From positions 13,363,634 through 13,427,633 of the forward strand of contig NC_092255.1 of assembly GCF_036320965.1 (NCBI RefSeq): a stretch of DNA of 64,000 nucleotides, read 5' to 3'. Each line of letters begins with the position of its first letter. The stretch's first letter is position 1. The notes under the pieces were generated by a model that saw only the letters and a program-made list of their open reading frames with translations, searched no databases and was not told where the DNA came from. Shown here in pieces: positions 46,713 through 63,237 of the stretch. Origin of the DNA: Panulirus ornatus. Lineage: Eukaryota; Arthropoda; Malacostraca; Decapoda; Palinuridae. Both the position numbers and the translations under genes were made by a program.

Positions 46713-47007
46713 TCGACAACCTTGTTCGTTTCAGAGGAAAGACGGAACACTCGGGTGTTGTAAACACTTCCTCATGGTAACTCGAGGGAGGGGGGCAAAA
46801 GACGATAATCATGGGAAAAGAAAAAATATCTTGTCATCAGGGAAGGTCGACATTAGACGTACTCAGCCACTACGGACGCGGTGAACGACGAGGGTTTGGT
46901 CTGCTGAGGTTGAGAGAGACGAGGGATTTAGACGTGTACGACCAACTCACTCCCTGTTGTATACAAGTGGCTAACTATACATGAATGATTCATCTGTTCT
47001 CTCTTGG

Positions 47008-47009
<2 letters not shown>
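46713..47009. other. unassigned sequence
   Basis: No supported feature. Confidence 0.35.

Positions 47010-47043
<34 letters not shown>
47010..47043. repeat. (AC)n microsatellite
   Basis: Seventeen dinucleotides. Confidence 0.96.
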
Positions 47044-47045
<2 letters not shown>

Positions 47046-47488
47046 ATTCTGGGTAAATATTAACATCATAATCGCATGTGGATATGTTGACACATCGTCA
47101 CTTTCTCTTAAGAGGTGAATAAACTCTTGAGAAAAGTAGGGATGGGACCCAGGTCATGTCCCTGGTATAAAATCAGGAAGTGTACGAGACATGGAAGGTT
47201 CAATGCCTGGCTTCGTAACGTTGGCCAAGTCTAAGTTCATACACCTTGCAGTGTGACTCCGTCAGCAGGGTAATGCTGTGATCATCATCTGTTTGTGATG
47301 ACGTATTGGTACAGGACGGTGAGGGAGTTCCTCACTCGTGGATTCTGTTTTTTAAACTTTATCATTCTTGTTGTTGTCATACAACTTTTTAATTCCTGTA
47401 TACTGTGTATATTTATAGTCACGTGTGATGACTGTTTGTGTGTTACTGGGAGAGAGTTTTACAATCGTGTTCTTCCGTCTCTTTGCCT

Positions 47489-47496
<8 letters not shown>
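47044..47496. other. unassigned sequence
   Basis: No supported feature. Confidence 0.35.

Positions 47497-47565
<69 letters not shown>
47497..47565. repeat. (TA)n microsatellite
   Basis: About 34 dinucleotides. A mixed TATG/GTGT tract follows at 47670-47754 and abuts the start of RTE copy B. Confidence 0.96.
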
Positions 47566-47567
<2 letters not shown>

Positions 47568-47754
47568 CCTTTCCATAGTCAGACGTTGAACCATTATGTG
47601 ACATTCATTTTTTCATTTCATTTCAAGCTAGAAGTTTCAGTTTTCTAAATTGTTTCTTACATTTTTTAACATGTATATATATGTATGTGTGTGTGTGTGT
47701 GTATATGTGCGTGTGTGTGTGTATGTGGGTGTATGTGTATATATATATGTATAT

Positions 47755-51310
<3,556 letters not shown>

Positions 51311-51367
<57 letters not shown>
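51311..51367. repeat. (TA)n microsatellite
   Basis: Twenty-eight dinucleotides after the short element. Confidence 0.97.
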
Positions 51368-51369
<2 letters not shown>

Positions 51370-51535
51370 ATGTCTTAGTCTTATGTATACACATACATTT
51401 ACACACCCTAGCTTACGTAAGATACCCAGTCTTTAACCATCGCCAAAGGGGAGGATGAACAGCTGGGTTGTGTGTGAGCCGGCTGGCTTCCCTGTCCGGG
51501 ATTCGAACCTGAGCATGCAGTGACTTTTTCTAAGA
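51368..51535 (-). mobile_element. tRNA-derived SINE, family 1, minus strand
   Basis: The plus strand reads GGGGAGGATGAACAGCTGGG, then GTCCGGGATTCGAACCTGAG. The reverse complement carries GGTTCGAATCCCGG and GCTGTTCATCCTCCCC in family order. The tail side is GTGTGTAAATGTATGTG-like and runs into (TA)n. Confidence 0.6.

Positions 51536-52221
<686 letters not shown>

Positions 52222-52298
<77 letters not shown>
52222..52298. repeat. (TA)n microsatellite
   Basis: About 36 dinucleotides with a CA interruption; the following RTE copy begins directly at its end. Confidence 0.96.
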
Positions 52299-52301
<3 letters not shown>

Positions 52302-55300
52302 GAGAGATAGGTAGTATGTTTGAGGAAAGGAACCTGGATGTTTTGGCTCTGAGTGAAACGAAGCTCAAGGGTAAAGGGGAAGAGTGGTTTGGGAATGTCT
52401 GGGGAGTAAAGTCAGGGGTTAGTGAGAGGACAAGAGCAAGGGAAGGAGTAGCAATACTCCTGAAACAGGAGTTGTGGGAGTATGTGATAGAGTGTAAGAA
52501 AGTAAATTCTCGATTAATATGGGTAAAACTGAAAGTTGATGGAGAGAGGTGGGTGATTATTGGTGCATATGCACCTGGGCATGAGAAGAAAGATCAAGAG
52601 AGGCAAGTGTTTTGGGAGCAGCTGAATGAGTGTGTTAGTGGTTTTGATGCACGAGACCGGGTCATAGTGATGGGTGATTTGAATGCAAAGGTGAGTAATG
52701 TGGCAGTTGAGGGAATAATTGGTATACATGGGGTGTTCAGTGTTGTAAATGGAAATGGTGAAGAGCTTGTAGATTTATGTGCTGAAAAAGGACTGATGAT
52801 TGGGAATACCTGGTTTAAAAAGCGAGATATACATAAGTATACTTATGTAAGTAGGAGAGATGGCCAGAGAGCGTTATTGGATTACGTGTTAATTGACAGG
52901 CGTGCGAAAGAGAGACTTTTGGATGTTAATGTGCTGAGAGGTGCAACTGGAGGGATGTCTGATCATTATCTTGTGGAGGCTAAGGTGAAGATTTGTATGG
53001 GTTTTCAGAAAAGAAGAGTGAATGTTGGGGTGAAGAGGGTGGTGAGAGTAAGTGAGCTTGAGAAGGAGACCTGTGTGAGGAAGTACCAGGAGAGACTGAG
53101 TACAGAATGGAAAAAGGTGAGAACAATGGAAGTAAGGGGAGTGGGGGAGGAATGGGATGTATTTAGGGAATCAGTGATGGATTGCGCAAAAGATGCTTGT
53201 GGCATGAGAAGAGTGGGAGGTGGGTTGATTAGAAAAGGTAGTGAGTGGTGGGATGAAGAAGTAAGAGTATTAGTGAAAGAGAAGAGAGAGGCATTTGGAC
53301 GATTTTTGCAGGGAAAAAATGCAATTGAGTGGGAGATGTATAAAAGAAAGAGACAGGAGGTCAAGAGAAAGGTGCAAGAGGTGAAAAAAAGGGCAAATGA
53401 GAGTTGGGGTGAGAGAGTATCATTAAATTTTAGGGAGAATAAAAAGATGTTCTGGAAGGAGGTAAATAAAGTGCGTAAGACAAGGGAGCAAATGGGAACT
53501 TCAGTGAAGGGCGCAAATGGGGAGGTGATAAGAAGTAGTGGTGATGTGAGAAGGAGATGGAGTGAGTATTTTGAAGGTTTGTTGAATGCGTTTGATGATA
53601 GAGTGGCAGATATAGGGTGTTTTGGTCGAGGTGGTGTGCAAAGTGAGAGGGTTAGGGAAAATGATTTGGTAAACAGAGAAGAGGTAGTGAAAGCTTTGCG
53701 GAAGATGAAAGCCGGCAAGGCAGCAGGTTTGGATGGTATTGCAGTGGAATTTATTAAAAAAGGGGGTGACTGTATTGTTGACTGGTTGGTAAGGTTATTT
53801 AATGTATGTATGACTCATGGTGAGGTGCCTGAGGATTGGCGGAATGCGTGCATAGTGCCATTGTACAAAGGCAAAGGGGATAAGAGTGAGTGCTCAAATT
53901 ACAGAGGTATAAGTTTTGAGTATTCCTGGTAAATTATATGGGAGGGTATTGATTGAGAGGGTGAAGGCATGTACAGAGCATCAGATTGGGAAAGAGCAGT
54001 GTGGTTTCAGAAGTGGTAGAGGATGTGTGGATCAGGTGTTTGCTTTGAAGAATGTATGTGAGAAATACTTAGAAAAGCAAATGGATTTGTATGTAGCATT
54101 TATGGATCTGGAGAAGGCATATGATAGAGTTGATAGAGATGCTCTGTGGAAGGTATTAAGAATATATGGTGTGGGAGGAAAGTTGTTAGAAGCAGTGAAA
54201 AGTTTTTATCGAGGATGTAAGGCATGTGTACGTGTAGGAAGAGAGGAAAGTGATTGGTTCTCAGTGAATGTAGGTTTGCGGCAGGGGTGTGTGATGTCTC
54301 CATGGTTGTTTAATTTGTTTATGGATGGGGTTGTTAGGGAGGTAAATGCAAGAGTTTTGGAAAGAGGGGCAAGTATTAAGTCTGTTGGGGAGGAGAGAGC
54401 TTGGGAAGTGAGTCAGTTGTTGATCGCTGATGATACAGCGCTGGTGGCTGATTCATGTGAGAAACTGCAGAAGCTGGTGACTGAGTTTGGTAAAGTGTGT
54501 GGAAGAAGAAAGTTAAGAGTAAATGTGAATAAGAGCAAGGTTATTAGGTACAGTAGGGTTGAGGGTCAAGTCAATTGGGAGGTGAGTTTGAATGGAGTAA
54601 AACTGGAGGAAGTGAAGTGTTTTAGATATCTTGGAGTGGATCTGGCAGCGGATGGAACCATGGAAGCGGAAGTGGATCATAGGGTGGGGGAGGGGGCGAA
54701 AATTCTGGGGGCCTTGAAGAATGTGTGGAAGTCGAGAAGATTATCTCGGAAAGCAAAAATGGGTATGTTTGAAGGAATAGTGGTTCCAACAATATTGTAT
54801 GGTTGCGAGGCGTGGGCTATGGATAGAGTTGTGCGCAGGAGGATGGATGTGCTGGAAATGAGATGTTTGAGGACAATGTGTGGTGTGAGGTGGTTTGATC
54901 GAGTAAGTACGTAAGGGTAAGAGAGATGTGTGGAAATAAAAAGAGCGTGGTTGAGAGAGCAGAAGAGGGTGTTTTTGAAATGGTTTGGTCACATGGAGAG
55001 AATGAGTGAGGAAAGATTGACCAAGAGGATATATGTGTCGGAGGTGGAGGGAACGAGGAGAAGAGGGAGACCAAACTGGAGGTGGAAAGAGGAGTGAAAA
55101 AGATTTTGTGTGATCGGGGCCTGAACATGCAGGAGGGTGAAAGGAGGGCAAAGAATAGAGTGAATTGGAGCGATGTGGTATACCGGGGTTGACGTGCTGT
55201 CAGTGGGTTGAATCAAGGCATGTGTATGGGGGTGGGTTGGGTCATTTCTTTCGTCTGGTTTCTTGCGCTACCTCGCAAACACGGGAGACAGCGACAAAGC

Positions 55301-55308
55301 AAAAAAAA

Positions 55309-55326
<18 letters not shown>
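52298..55326 (+). pseudogene. RTE-type LINE copy C, 5' truncated, frameshifted, chimeric
   Basis: Begins at codon 34 of the intact protein (GEIGSMFEERN) straight after (TA)n. The frame is open to 53932, where loss of two bases (AGTTTTGAG for AGTTTGTTGAG) breaks it near 53915. A second frame runs 53916-54914, ended by a one-base loss (AGTACG for AGTAACG). A one-base gain near 54970 and a loss near 55092 follow. FADD is changed to IADD. Upstream of about 54815 it shares variants with copy D; downstream of about 54906 it shares variants and the short 3' region with copy B. Confidence 0.92.
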
Positions 55327-55364
<38 letters not shown>

Positions 55365-55391
55365 ATAGATTTATATATATATATATATATA
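55326..55391. repeat. (TA)n microsatellite, interrupted
   Basis: TA run with TTA and GATTTA interruptions, unlike its pure counterpart at 51.0 kb. Confidence 0.93.
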
Positions 55392-55630
55392 TATCCCTGG
55401 GGATAGGGGATTAAGAATACTTCCCACGTATTCCCTGCGTGTCGTAGAAGGCGACTAAAAGGGGAGGGAGCGGGGGGCTGGAAATCCTCCCCTCTCGTTT
55501 TTTTTTTTTTTTTAATTTTTCCAAAAGATAGGAACAGAGGGGGCAGGTGAGGATATTCCAAAAAAGGCCAGTCTTCTGTCTCATAAACGCTACCTCGCTA
55601 ACGCGGGAAATGGCGAATGGTTTGAAAGAT
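55392..55630 (+). mobile_element. short RTE-derived element, second duplicate
   Basis: Counterpart of 51078-51310 with several one-base indels (GATAGGAACAG, GGGGGCAGG and GTCTCATAAACG). Confidence 0.82.
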
Positions 55631-55631
55631 T

Positions 55632-55669
<38 letters not shown>

Positions 55670-55684
55670 TATTATATTATATAT
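55631..55684. repeat. (TA)n microsatellite, interrupted
   Basis: TA with TTA breaks. Confidence 0.92.
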
Positions 55685-55845
55685 ACCATGTCTTATCTTA
55701 TGTATACACATACATTTACACACCCTAGCTTACGTAAGATACCCTGTCTTTAACCATCGCCAAAGGGGAGATGAACAGCTGGGTTGTGTGGAGCCGGCTG
55801 GCTTCCCTGTCCGGGATTCGAACCTGAGCATGCAGTGACTTTTTC
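55685..55845 (-). mobile_element. tRNA-derived SINE, second duplicate
   Basis: Counterpart of 51368-51535 with a few single-base deletions. Confidence 0.6.
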
Positions 55846-56206
55846 TAAGAGATCTCAAAAATATATGTAGAGAGAATCCTGTTCATAGTAAAAACCTATA
55901 CGTGAGTACTATTTTACAGAAGTCGAAATCTCAAACTCAAAATTCTGTAGATATTATACCCAATGGCTTCCCTTAAAAGCCTGGTGCAGGGATAGAATAC
56001 AGAGGAAGAGATACGACTGTGTAGCCTGGTGGGGGAACCGAACCAGGCATCGTGAAGGGGAGCGTAACAAAACCTCATATTAGAGTGTCATTGTTATGAA
56101 TAATGTTACATAGAAGTGTCAGGAGAGAGAGTGGGAGGCGCTCAGTCAGGCTCTGTGATATGTTCAGGGAAAACTATATTTCCTGTATAGAAATTAGCTC
56201 GAATAG
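55846..56206. other. spacer, second duplicate
   Basis: Counterpart of 51536-51895 with scattered one-base indels (AAAAACC, TTAAAAGCC, GTAACAAAACC). Confidence 0.7.
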
Positions 56207-56235
56207 AATATATATATATATTTATATATATATAT

Positions 56236-56268
<33 letters not shown>

Positions 56269-56296
56269 TATATATATATATATTATATATATATAT
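56207..56296. repeat. (TA)n microsatellite, interrupted
   Basis: TA with TTTA and TTA breaks. Confidence 0.92.
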
Positions 56297-56534
56297 TTTT
56301 TTTTTTTTTCATACTATTCGCCATTTCCCGCGATAGCGAGGTAGCGTTAAGAACAGAGGACTGGGCCTTTGAGGGAATATCTTCTCCTGGCCCCTTCTCT
56401 GTTCCTTCTTTTGGAAAATTAAAAAAAACGAGAGGGGAGGATTTCCAGCCCCCGCTCCCTCCCCTTTCAGTCGCCTTCTACGACACGCAGGGGAATACGT
56501 GGGAAGTATTCTTTCTCCCCTATCCCCAGGGATA
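56296..56534 (-). mobile_element. short RTE-derived element, minus strand, second duplicate
   Basis: Counterpart of 51981-52221; ends TATCCCCAGGGATA. Confidence 0.84.
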
Positions 56535-56550
56535 ATATATATTACATATA

Positions 56551-56607
<57 letters not shown>

Positions 56608-56614
56608 TATTATT
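56535..56614. repeat. (TA)n microsatellite, interrupted
   Basis: TA with TTA breaks ending TATTATTAAGG at the RTE junction. Confidence 0.92.
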
Positions 56615-59600
56615 AAGGAGAGATAGGTAGTATGTTTGAGGAAAGGAACCTGGATGTTTTGGCTCTGAGTGAAACGAAGCTCAAGGGTAAAGGGGAAGAG
56701 TGGTTTGGGAATGTCTGGGGAGTAAAGTCAGGGGTTAGTGAGAGGACAAGAGCAAGGGAAGGAGTAGCAATACTCCTGAAACAGGAGTTGTGGGAGTATG
56801 TGATAGAGTGTAAGAAAGTAAATTCTCGATTAATATGGGTAAAACTGAAAGTTGATGGAGAGAGGTGGGTGATTATTGGTGCATATGCACCTGGGCATGA
56901 GAAGAAAGATCAAGAGAGGCAAGTGTTTTGGGAGCAGCTGAATGAGTGTGTTAGTGGTTTTGATGCACGAGACCGGGTCATAGTGATGGGTGATTTGAAT
57001 GCAAAGGTGAGTAATGTGGCAGTTGAGGGAATAATTGGTATACATGGGGTGTTCAGTGTTGTAAATGGAAATGGTGAAGAGCTTGTAGATTTATGTGCTG
57101 AAAAAGGACTGATGATTGGGAATACCTGGTTTAAAAAGCGAGATATACATAAGTATACTTATGTAAGTAGGAGAGATGGCCAGAGAGCGTTATTGGATTA
57201 CGTGTTAATTGACAGGCGTGCGAAAGAGAGACTTTTGGATGTTAATGTGCTGAGAGGTGCAACTGGAGGGATGTCTGATCATTATCTTGTGGAGGCTAAG
57301 GTGAAGATTTGTATGGGTTTTCAGAAAAGAAGAGTGAATGTTGGGGTGAAGAGGGTGGTGAGAGTAAGTGAGCTTGAGAAGGAGACCTGTGTGAGGAAGT
57401 ACCAGGAGAGACTGAGTACAGAATGGAAAAAGGTGAGAACAATGGAAGTAAGGGGAGTGGGGGAGGAATGGGATGTATTTAGGGAATCAGTGATGGATTG
57501 CGCAAAAGATGCTTGTGGCATGAGAAGAGTGGGAGGTGGGTTGATTAGAAAAGGTAGTGAGTGGTGGGATGAAGAAGTAAGAGTATTAGTGAAAGAGAAG
57601 AGAGAGGCATTTGGACGATTTTTGCAGGGAAAAAATGCAATTGAGTGGGAGATGTATAAAAGAAAGAGACAGGAGGTCAAGAGAAAGGTGCAAGAGGTGA
57701 AAAAAAGGGCAAATGAGAGTTGGGGTGAGAGAGTATCATTAAATTTTAGGGAGAATAAAAAGATGTTCTGGAAGGAGGTAAATAAAGTGCGTAAGACAAG
57801 GGAGCAAATGGGAACTTCAGTGAAGGGCGCAAATGGGGAGGTGATAAGAAGTAGTGGTGATGTGAGAAGGAGATGGAGTGAGTATTTTGAAGGTTTGTTG
57901 AATGCGTTTGATGATAGAGTGGCAGATATAGGGTGTTTTGGTCGAGGTGGTGTGCAAAGTGAGAGGGTTAGGGAAAATGATTTGGTAAACAGAGAAGAGG
58001 TAGTGAAAGCTTTGCGGAAGATGAAAGCCGGCAAGGCAGCAGGTTTGGATGGTATTGCAGTGGAATTTATTAAAAAAGGGGTGACTGTATTGTTGACTGG
58101 TTGGTAAGGTTATTTAATGTATGTATGACTCATGGTGAGGTGCCTGAGGATTGGCGGAATGCGTGCATAGTGCCATTGTACAAAGGCAAAGGGGATAAGA
58201 GTGAGTGCTCAAATTACAGAGGTATAAGTTTGAGTATTCCTGGTAAATTATATGGGAGGGTATTGATTGAGAGGGTGAAGGCATGTACAGAGCATCAGAT
58301 TGGGAAAGAGCAGTGTGGTTTCAGAAGTGGTAGAGGATGTGTGGATCAGGTGTTTGCTTTGAAGAATGTATGTGAGAAATACTTAGAAAAGCAAATGGAT
58401 TTGTATGTAGCATTTATGGATCTGGAGAAGGCATATGATAGAGTTGATAGAGATGCTCTGTGGAAGGTATTAAGAATATATGGTGTGGGAGGAAAGTTGT
58501 TAGAAGCAGTGAAAAGTTTTTATCGAGGATGTAAGGCATGTGTACGTGTAGGAAGAGAGGAAAGTGATTGGTTCTCAGTGAATGTAGGTTTGCGGCAGGG
58601 GTGTGTGATGTCTCCATGGTTGTTTAATTTGTTTATGGATGGGGTTGTTAGGGAGGTAAATGCAAGAGTTTTGGAAAGAGGGGCAAGTATTAAGTCTGTT
58701 GGGGAGGAGAGAGCTTGGGAAGTGAGTCAGTTGTTGATCGCTGATGATACAGCGCTGGTGGCTGATTCATGTGAGAAACTGCAGAAGCTGGTGACTGAGT
58801 TTGGTAAAGTGTGTGGAAGAAGAAAGTTAAGAGTAAATGTGAATAAGAGCAAGGTTATTAGGTACAGTAGGGTTGAGGGTCAAGTCAATTGGGAGGTGAG
58901 TTTGAATGGAGTAAAACTGGAGGAAGTGAAGTGTTTTAGATATCTTGGAGTGGATCTGGCAGCGGATGGAACCATGGAAGCGGAAGTGGATCATAGGGTG
59001 GGGGAGGGGGCGAAAATTCTGGGGGCCTTGAAGAATGTGTGGAAGTCGAGAAGATTATCTCGGAAAGCAAAAATGGGTATGTTTGAAGGAATAGTGGTTC
59101 CAACAATATTGTATGGTTGCGAGGCGTGGGCTATGGATAGAGTTGTGCGCAGGAGGATGGATGTGCTGGAAATGAGATGTTTGAGGACAATGTGTGGTGT
59201 GAGGTGGTTTGATCGAGTGAGTAACGTAAGGGTAAGAGAGATGTGTGGAAATAAAAAGAGCGTGGTTGAGAGGGCAGAAGAGGGTGTTTTGAAGTGGTTT
59301 GGGCACATGGAGAGAATGAGTGAGGAAAGATTGACCAAGAGGATATATGTGTCGGAGGTGGAGGGAACGAGGAGAAGAGGGAGACCAAATTGGAGGTGGA
59401 AAGATGGAGTGAAAAAGATTTTGTGTGATCGGGGCCTGAACATGCAGGAGGGTGAAAGGAGGGCAAGGAATAGAGTGAATTGGAGCGATGTGGTATACCG
59501 GGGTTGACGTGCTGTCAGTGGATTGAATCAAGGCATGTGAAGCGTCTGGGGTAAACCATGGAAAGCTGTGTAGGTATGTATATTTGCGTGTGTGGACGTA

Positions 59601-59714
59601 TGTATATACATGTGTATAGGGGGGGGGGGTTGGGCCATTTCTTTCGTCTGTTTCCTTGCGCTACCTCGCAAACGCGGGAGACAGCGACAAAGTATAATAA
59701 ATAAAAAAAAAAAA
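56615..59714 (+). pseudogene. RTE-type LINE copy D, 5' truncated, one frameshift
   Basis: Starts at the same codon as copy C. The endonuclease and linker are open from 56632 to 58107. One G is missing from the G run near 58077-58081, shifting frame. The reverse transcriptase continues in a second frame, 58101-59507, to the natural C-terminus, with an in-frame loss of one Leu (ISLSIPG) and IADD in place of FADD. The 3' untranslated region is the long variant and the tail is A-rich, running directly into copy E. Confidence 0.92.
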
Positions 59715-61672
59715 GATGTTCTGGAAGGAGGTAAATAAAGTACGTAAGACAAGGGAGCAAATGGGAACTTCGGTGAAGGGCGCAAGTGGGGAGGTGATAA
59801 CAAGTAGTGGTGATGTGAGAAGGAGATGGAGTGAGTATTTTGAAGGTTTGTTGAATGTGTTTGATGATAGAGTGGCAGATATAGGGTGTTTTGGTCGAGG
59901 TGGTGTGCAAAGTGAGAGGGTTAGGGAAAATGATTTGGTAAACAGAGAAGAGGTAGTGAAAGCTTTGCGGAAGATGAAAGCCGGCAAGGCAGCAGGTTTG
60001 GATGGTATTGCAGTGGAATTTATTAAAAAAGGGGGTGACTGTATTGTTGACTGGTTGGTAAGGTTATTTAATGTATGTATGACTCATGGTGAGGTGCCTG
60101 AGGATTGGCGGAATGCGTGCATAGTGCCATTGTACAAAGGCAAAGGGGATAAGAGTGAGTGCTCAAATTACAGAGGTATAAGTTTGTTGAGTATTCCTGG
60201 TAAATTATATGGGAGGGTATTGATTGAGAGGGTGAAGGCATGTACAGAGCATCAGATTGGGGAAGAGCAGTGTAGTTTCAGAAGTGGTAGAGGATGTGTG
60301 GATCAGGTGTTTGCTTTGAAGAATGTATGTGAGAAATATTTAGAAAAGCAAATGGATTTGTATGTAGCATTTATGGATCTGGAGAAGGCATATGATAGAG
60401 TTGATAGAGATGCTCTGTGGAAGGTATTAAGAATATATGGTGTGGGAGGAAAGTTGTTAGAAGCAGTGAAAAGTTTTTATCGAGGATGTAAGGCATGTGT
60501 ACGTGTAGGAAGAGAGGAAAGTGATTGGTTCTCAGTGAATGTAGGTTTGCGGCAGGGGTGTGTGATGTCTCCATGGTTGTTTAATTTGTTTGTGGATGGG
60601 GTTGTTAGGGAGGTAAATGCAAGAGTTTTGGAAAGAGGGGCAAGTATGAAGTCTGTTGGGGATGAGAGAGCTTGGGAAGTGAGTCAGTTGTTGTTCGCTG
60701 ATGATACAGCGCTGGTGGCTGATTCATGTGAGAAACTGCAGAAGCTGGTGACTGAGTTTGGAAAAGTGTGTGGAAGAAGAAAGTTAAGAGTGAATGTGAA
60801 TAAGAGCAAGGTTATTAGGTACAGTAGGGTTGAGGGTCAAGTCAATTGGGAGGTGAGTTTGAATGGAGAAAAACTGGAGGAAGTGAAGTGTTTTAGATAT
60901 CTGGGAGTGGATCTGGCAGCGGATGGAACCATGGAAGCGGAAGTGGATCATAGGGTGGGGGAGGGGGCGAAAATTCTGGGGGCCTTGAAGAATGTGTGGA
61001 AGTCGAGAACATTATCTCGGAAAGCAAAAATGGGTATGTTTGAAGGAATAGTGGTTCCAACAATGTTGTATGGTTGCGAGGCGTGGGCTATGGATAGAGT
61101 TGTGCGCAGGAGGATGGATGTGCTGGAAATGAGATGTTTGAGGACAATGTGTGGTGTGAGGTGGTTTGATCGAGTGAGTAACGTAAGGGTAAGAGAGATG
61201 TGTGGAAATAAAAAGAGCGTGGTTGAGAGAGCAGAAGAGGGTGTTTTGAAGTGGTTTGGGCACATGGAGAGGATGAGTGAGGAAAGATTGACCAAGAGGA
61301 TATATGTGTCGGAGGTGGAGGGAACAAGGAGAAGAGGGAGACCAAATTGGAGGTGGAAAGATGGAGTGAAAAAGATTTTGTGTGATCGGGGCCTGAACAT
61401 GCAGGAGGGTGAAAGGAGGGCAAGGAATAGAGTGAGTTGGAGCGATGTGGTATACCGGGGTTGACGTGCTGTCAGTGGATTGAATCAGGGCATGTGAAGC
61501 GTCTGGGGTAAACCGTGGAAGGCTGTGTAGGTATGTATATTTGCGTGTGTGGACGTATGTATATACATGTGTATGGGGGGGGTTGGGCCATTTCTTTCGT
61601 CTGTTTCCTTGCGCTACCTCGCAAACGCGGGAGACAGCGAGAAAGTATAATAATAATAATAATAAAAAAAAA
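59715..61672 (+). pseudogene. RTE-type LINE copy E, 5' truncated
   Basis: The ORF 59716-61464 (582 codons) starts at KMFWKEVNKVRK, residue 417 of the intact protein, and runs unbroken to the C-terminus. FMDLEKAYDRV, LRQGCVMSPWLFNLF and FADD are intact; one Gly to Ser change (QCSFRSG) lies in the fingers. No endonuclease. It is joined to the A-rich tail of copy D with an AAAAAG overlap. The 3' untranslated region is the long variant and ends in (AAT)n, A9 and (TA)n at 61673-61687. Confidence 0.92.
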
Positions 61673-61687
61673 ATATATATATATATA

Positions 61688-62301
61688 GAATAAGTTAACC
61701 AAGGTTTTTTTTAAAATGTACACACTTCACAACATTCTCGTATGGCAATGGAAATGAAATTTCCACTCGGAGTTTATGGTCCGCTGTGGAGACAGTGTTT
61801 TGGGGGGCTGGTCAAATAAATATTTCAATGAATTGAATAAATTAGAATCAGTACGACAACAGGCGGAGACATACCATACATTACGAAGTTCCGATCGTGA
61901 ACAGAATTAGTTCCCGCCCGTGAGCACCGGGACCCACACGAATTCTACCCGGCGGACGGGAGAGTAGCATGTGTGCCCTCACGGAAGACAGAGTCAGGGG
62001 TCAGTCCAGCCTAACGCCCTGGGGACACCTTGATTATGTCAGTAGTTAACCCATTAGCATCACTGAACACCTGAGTTTGACCTCAAACAACCCGAAGCAG
62101 CGTTTTGTCCGTCAATCTCAGTGACCTTGGGTGACCTGGGTTAGTGTTAATTATCCCAGTTAATTACTCCCTTGTCGTATCTTTTATCCTGACCTGACCC
62201 ACCTGCCGTCATAGGTCAGGTCACCAATTTACAGTACACGTCCTGGACAGGATGCGGCTCTGAGTGGGTTCAAGTGGTGGAGGTCTTGTAAAGCCTCCCT
62301 G
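61688..62301. other. unassigned unique sequence
   Basis: Contains several GGTCA/TGACC motifs near 62080-62225. No gene recognised. Confidence 0.4.
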
Positions 62302-63237
62302 TATTATGTGGGGTAGTTACTGTATTGTGTGGGGGTAGTTACTGTATTGTGTGGGGTAGTTACTGTATTGTGTGGGGTAGTTACTGTATTGTGTGGGGGT
62401 AGTTACTGTATTATGTGGGGTAGTTACTGTATTGTGTGGGGGGTAGTTACTGTATTGTGTGGGGGTAGTTACTGTATTATGTGGGGTAGTTACTGTATTG
62501 TGTGGGGGTAGTTACTGTATTGTGTGGGGGTAGTTACTGTATTGTGTGGGGGTAGTTACTATATTGTGTGGGGTAGTTACTGTATTGTGTGGGGTAGTTA
62601 CTGTATTGTGTGGGGGTAGTTACTGTATTGTGTGGGGTAGTTACTGTATTGTGTGGGGGTAGTTACTGTATTGTGTGGCGGTAGTTACTGTACTGTGTGG
62701 CGGTAGTTATTGTATTGTGTGGGGTAGTTACTGTATTGTGTGGGGTAGTTACTGTATTGTGTGGGGTAGTTACTGTATTGTGTGGGGGTAGTTACTGTAT
62801 TGTGTGGGGGTAGTTACTGTATTGTGTGGGGATAGTTACTATATTGTGTGGGGTAGTTACTGTATTGTGTGGCGGTAGTTACTGTATTGTGTGGCGGTAG
62901 TTACTGTATTGTGTGGGGGTAGTTACCGTATTGTGTGGGGTAGTTACTGTATTGCGTTGGGCAGTTACTGTATTGTGTGGATTAGTTATTGTATTTTGTT
63001 GGGTAGTTACTGTATTTTGTTGGGTAGTAACTGTATTGTGTGGGGGTATTTAATGTAATGTGTGGGGATAGTTACTGTATTGTGTGGGAGTAGTTACTGT
63101 ATTGTGTAGGGGTAGTTACTGTATTGTGTGTGGGTAGTTACTGTATTGTGTGGGGGTAGTTACTTTATTGTGTGGAAGTAGTTACTGTATTGTGTGGGGG
63201 TAGTCACTGTAATGTGTGTGGGTAGTTACTGTATTGT
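62302..63237. repeat. 21-22-bp minisatellite, about 43 units
   Basis: GTAGTTACTGTATTGTGTGG plus one to four G. Unit length varies between 21 and 23 only through the G run. Substituted units (GCGG, TTGGG, GGAAG) accumulate after about 62940. Confidence 0.96.
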
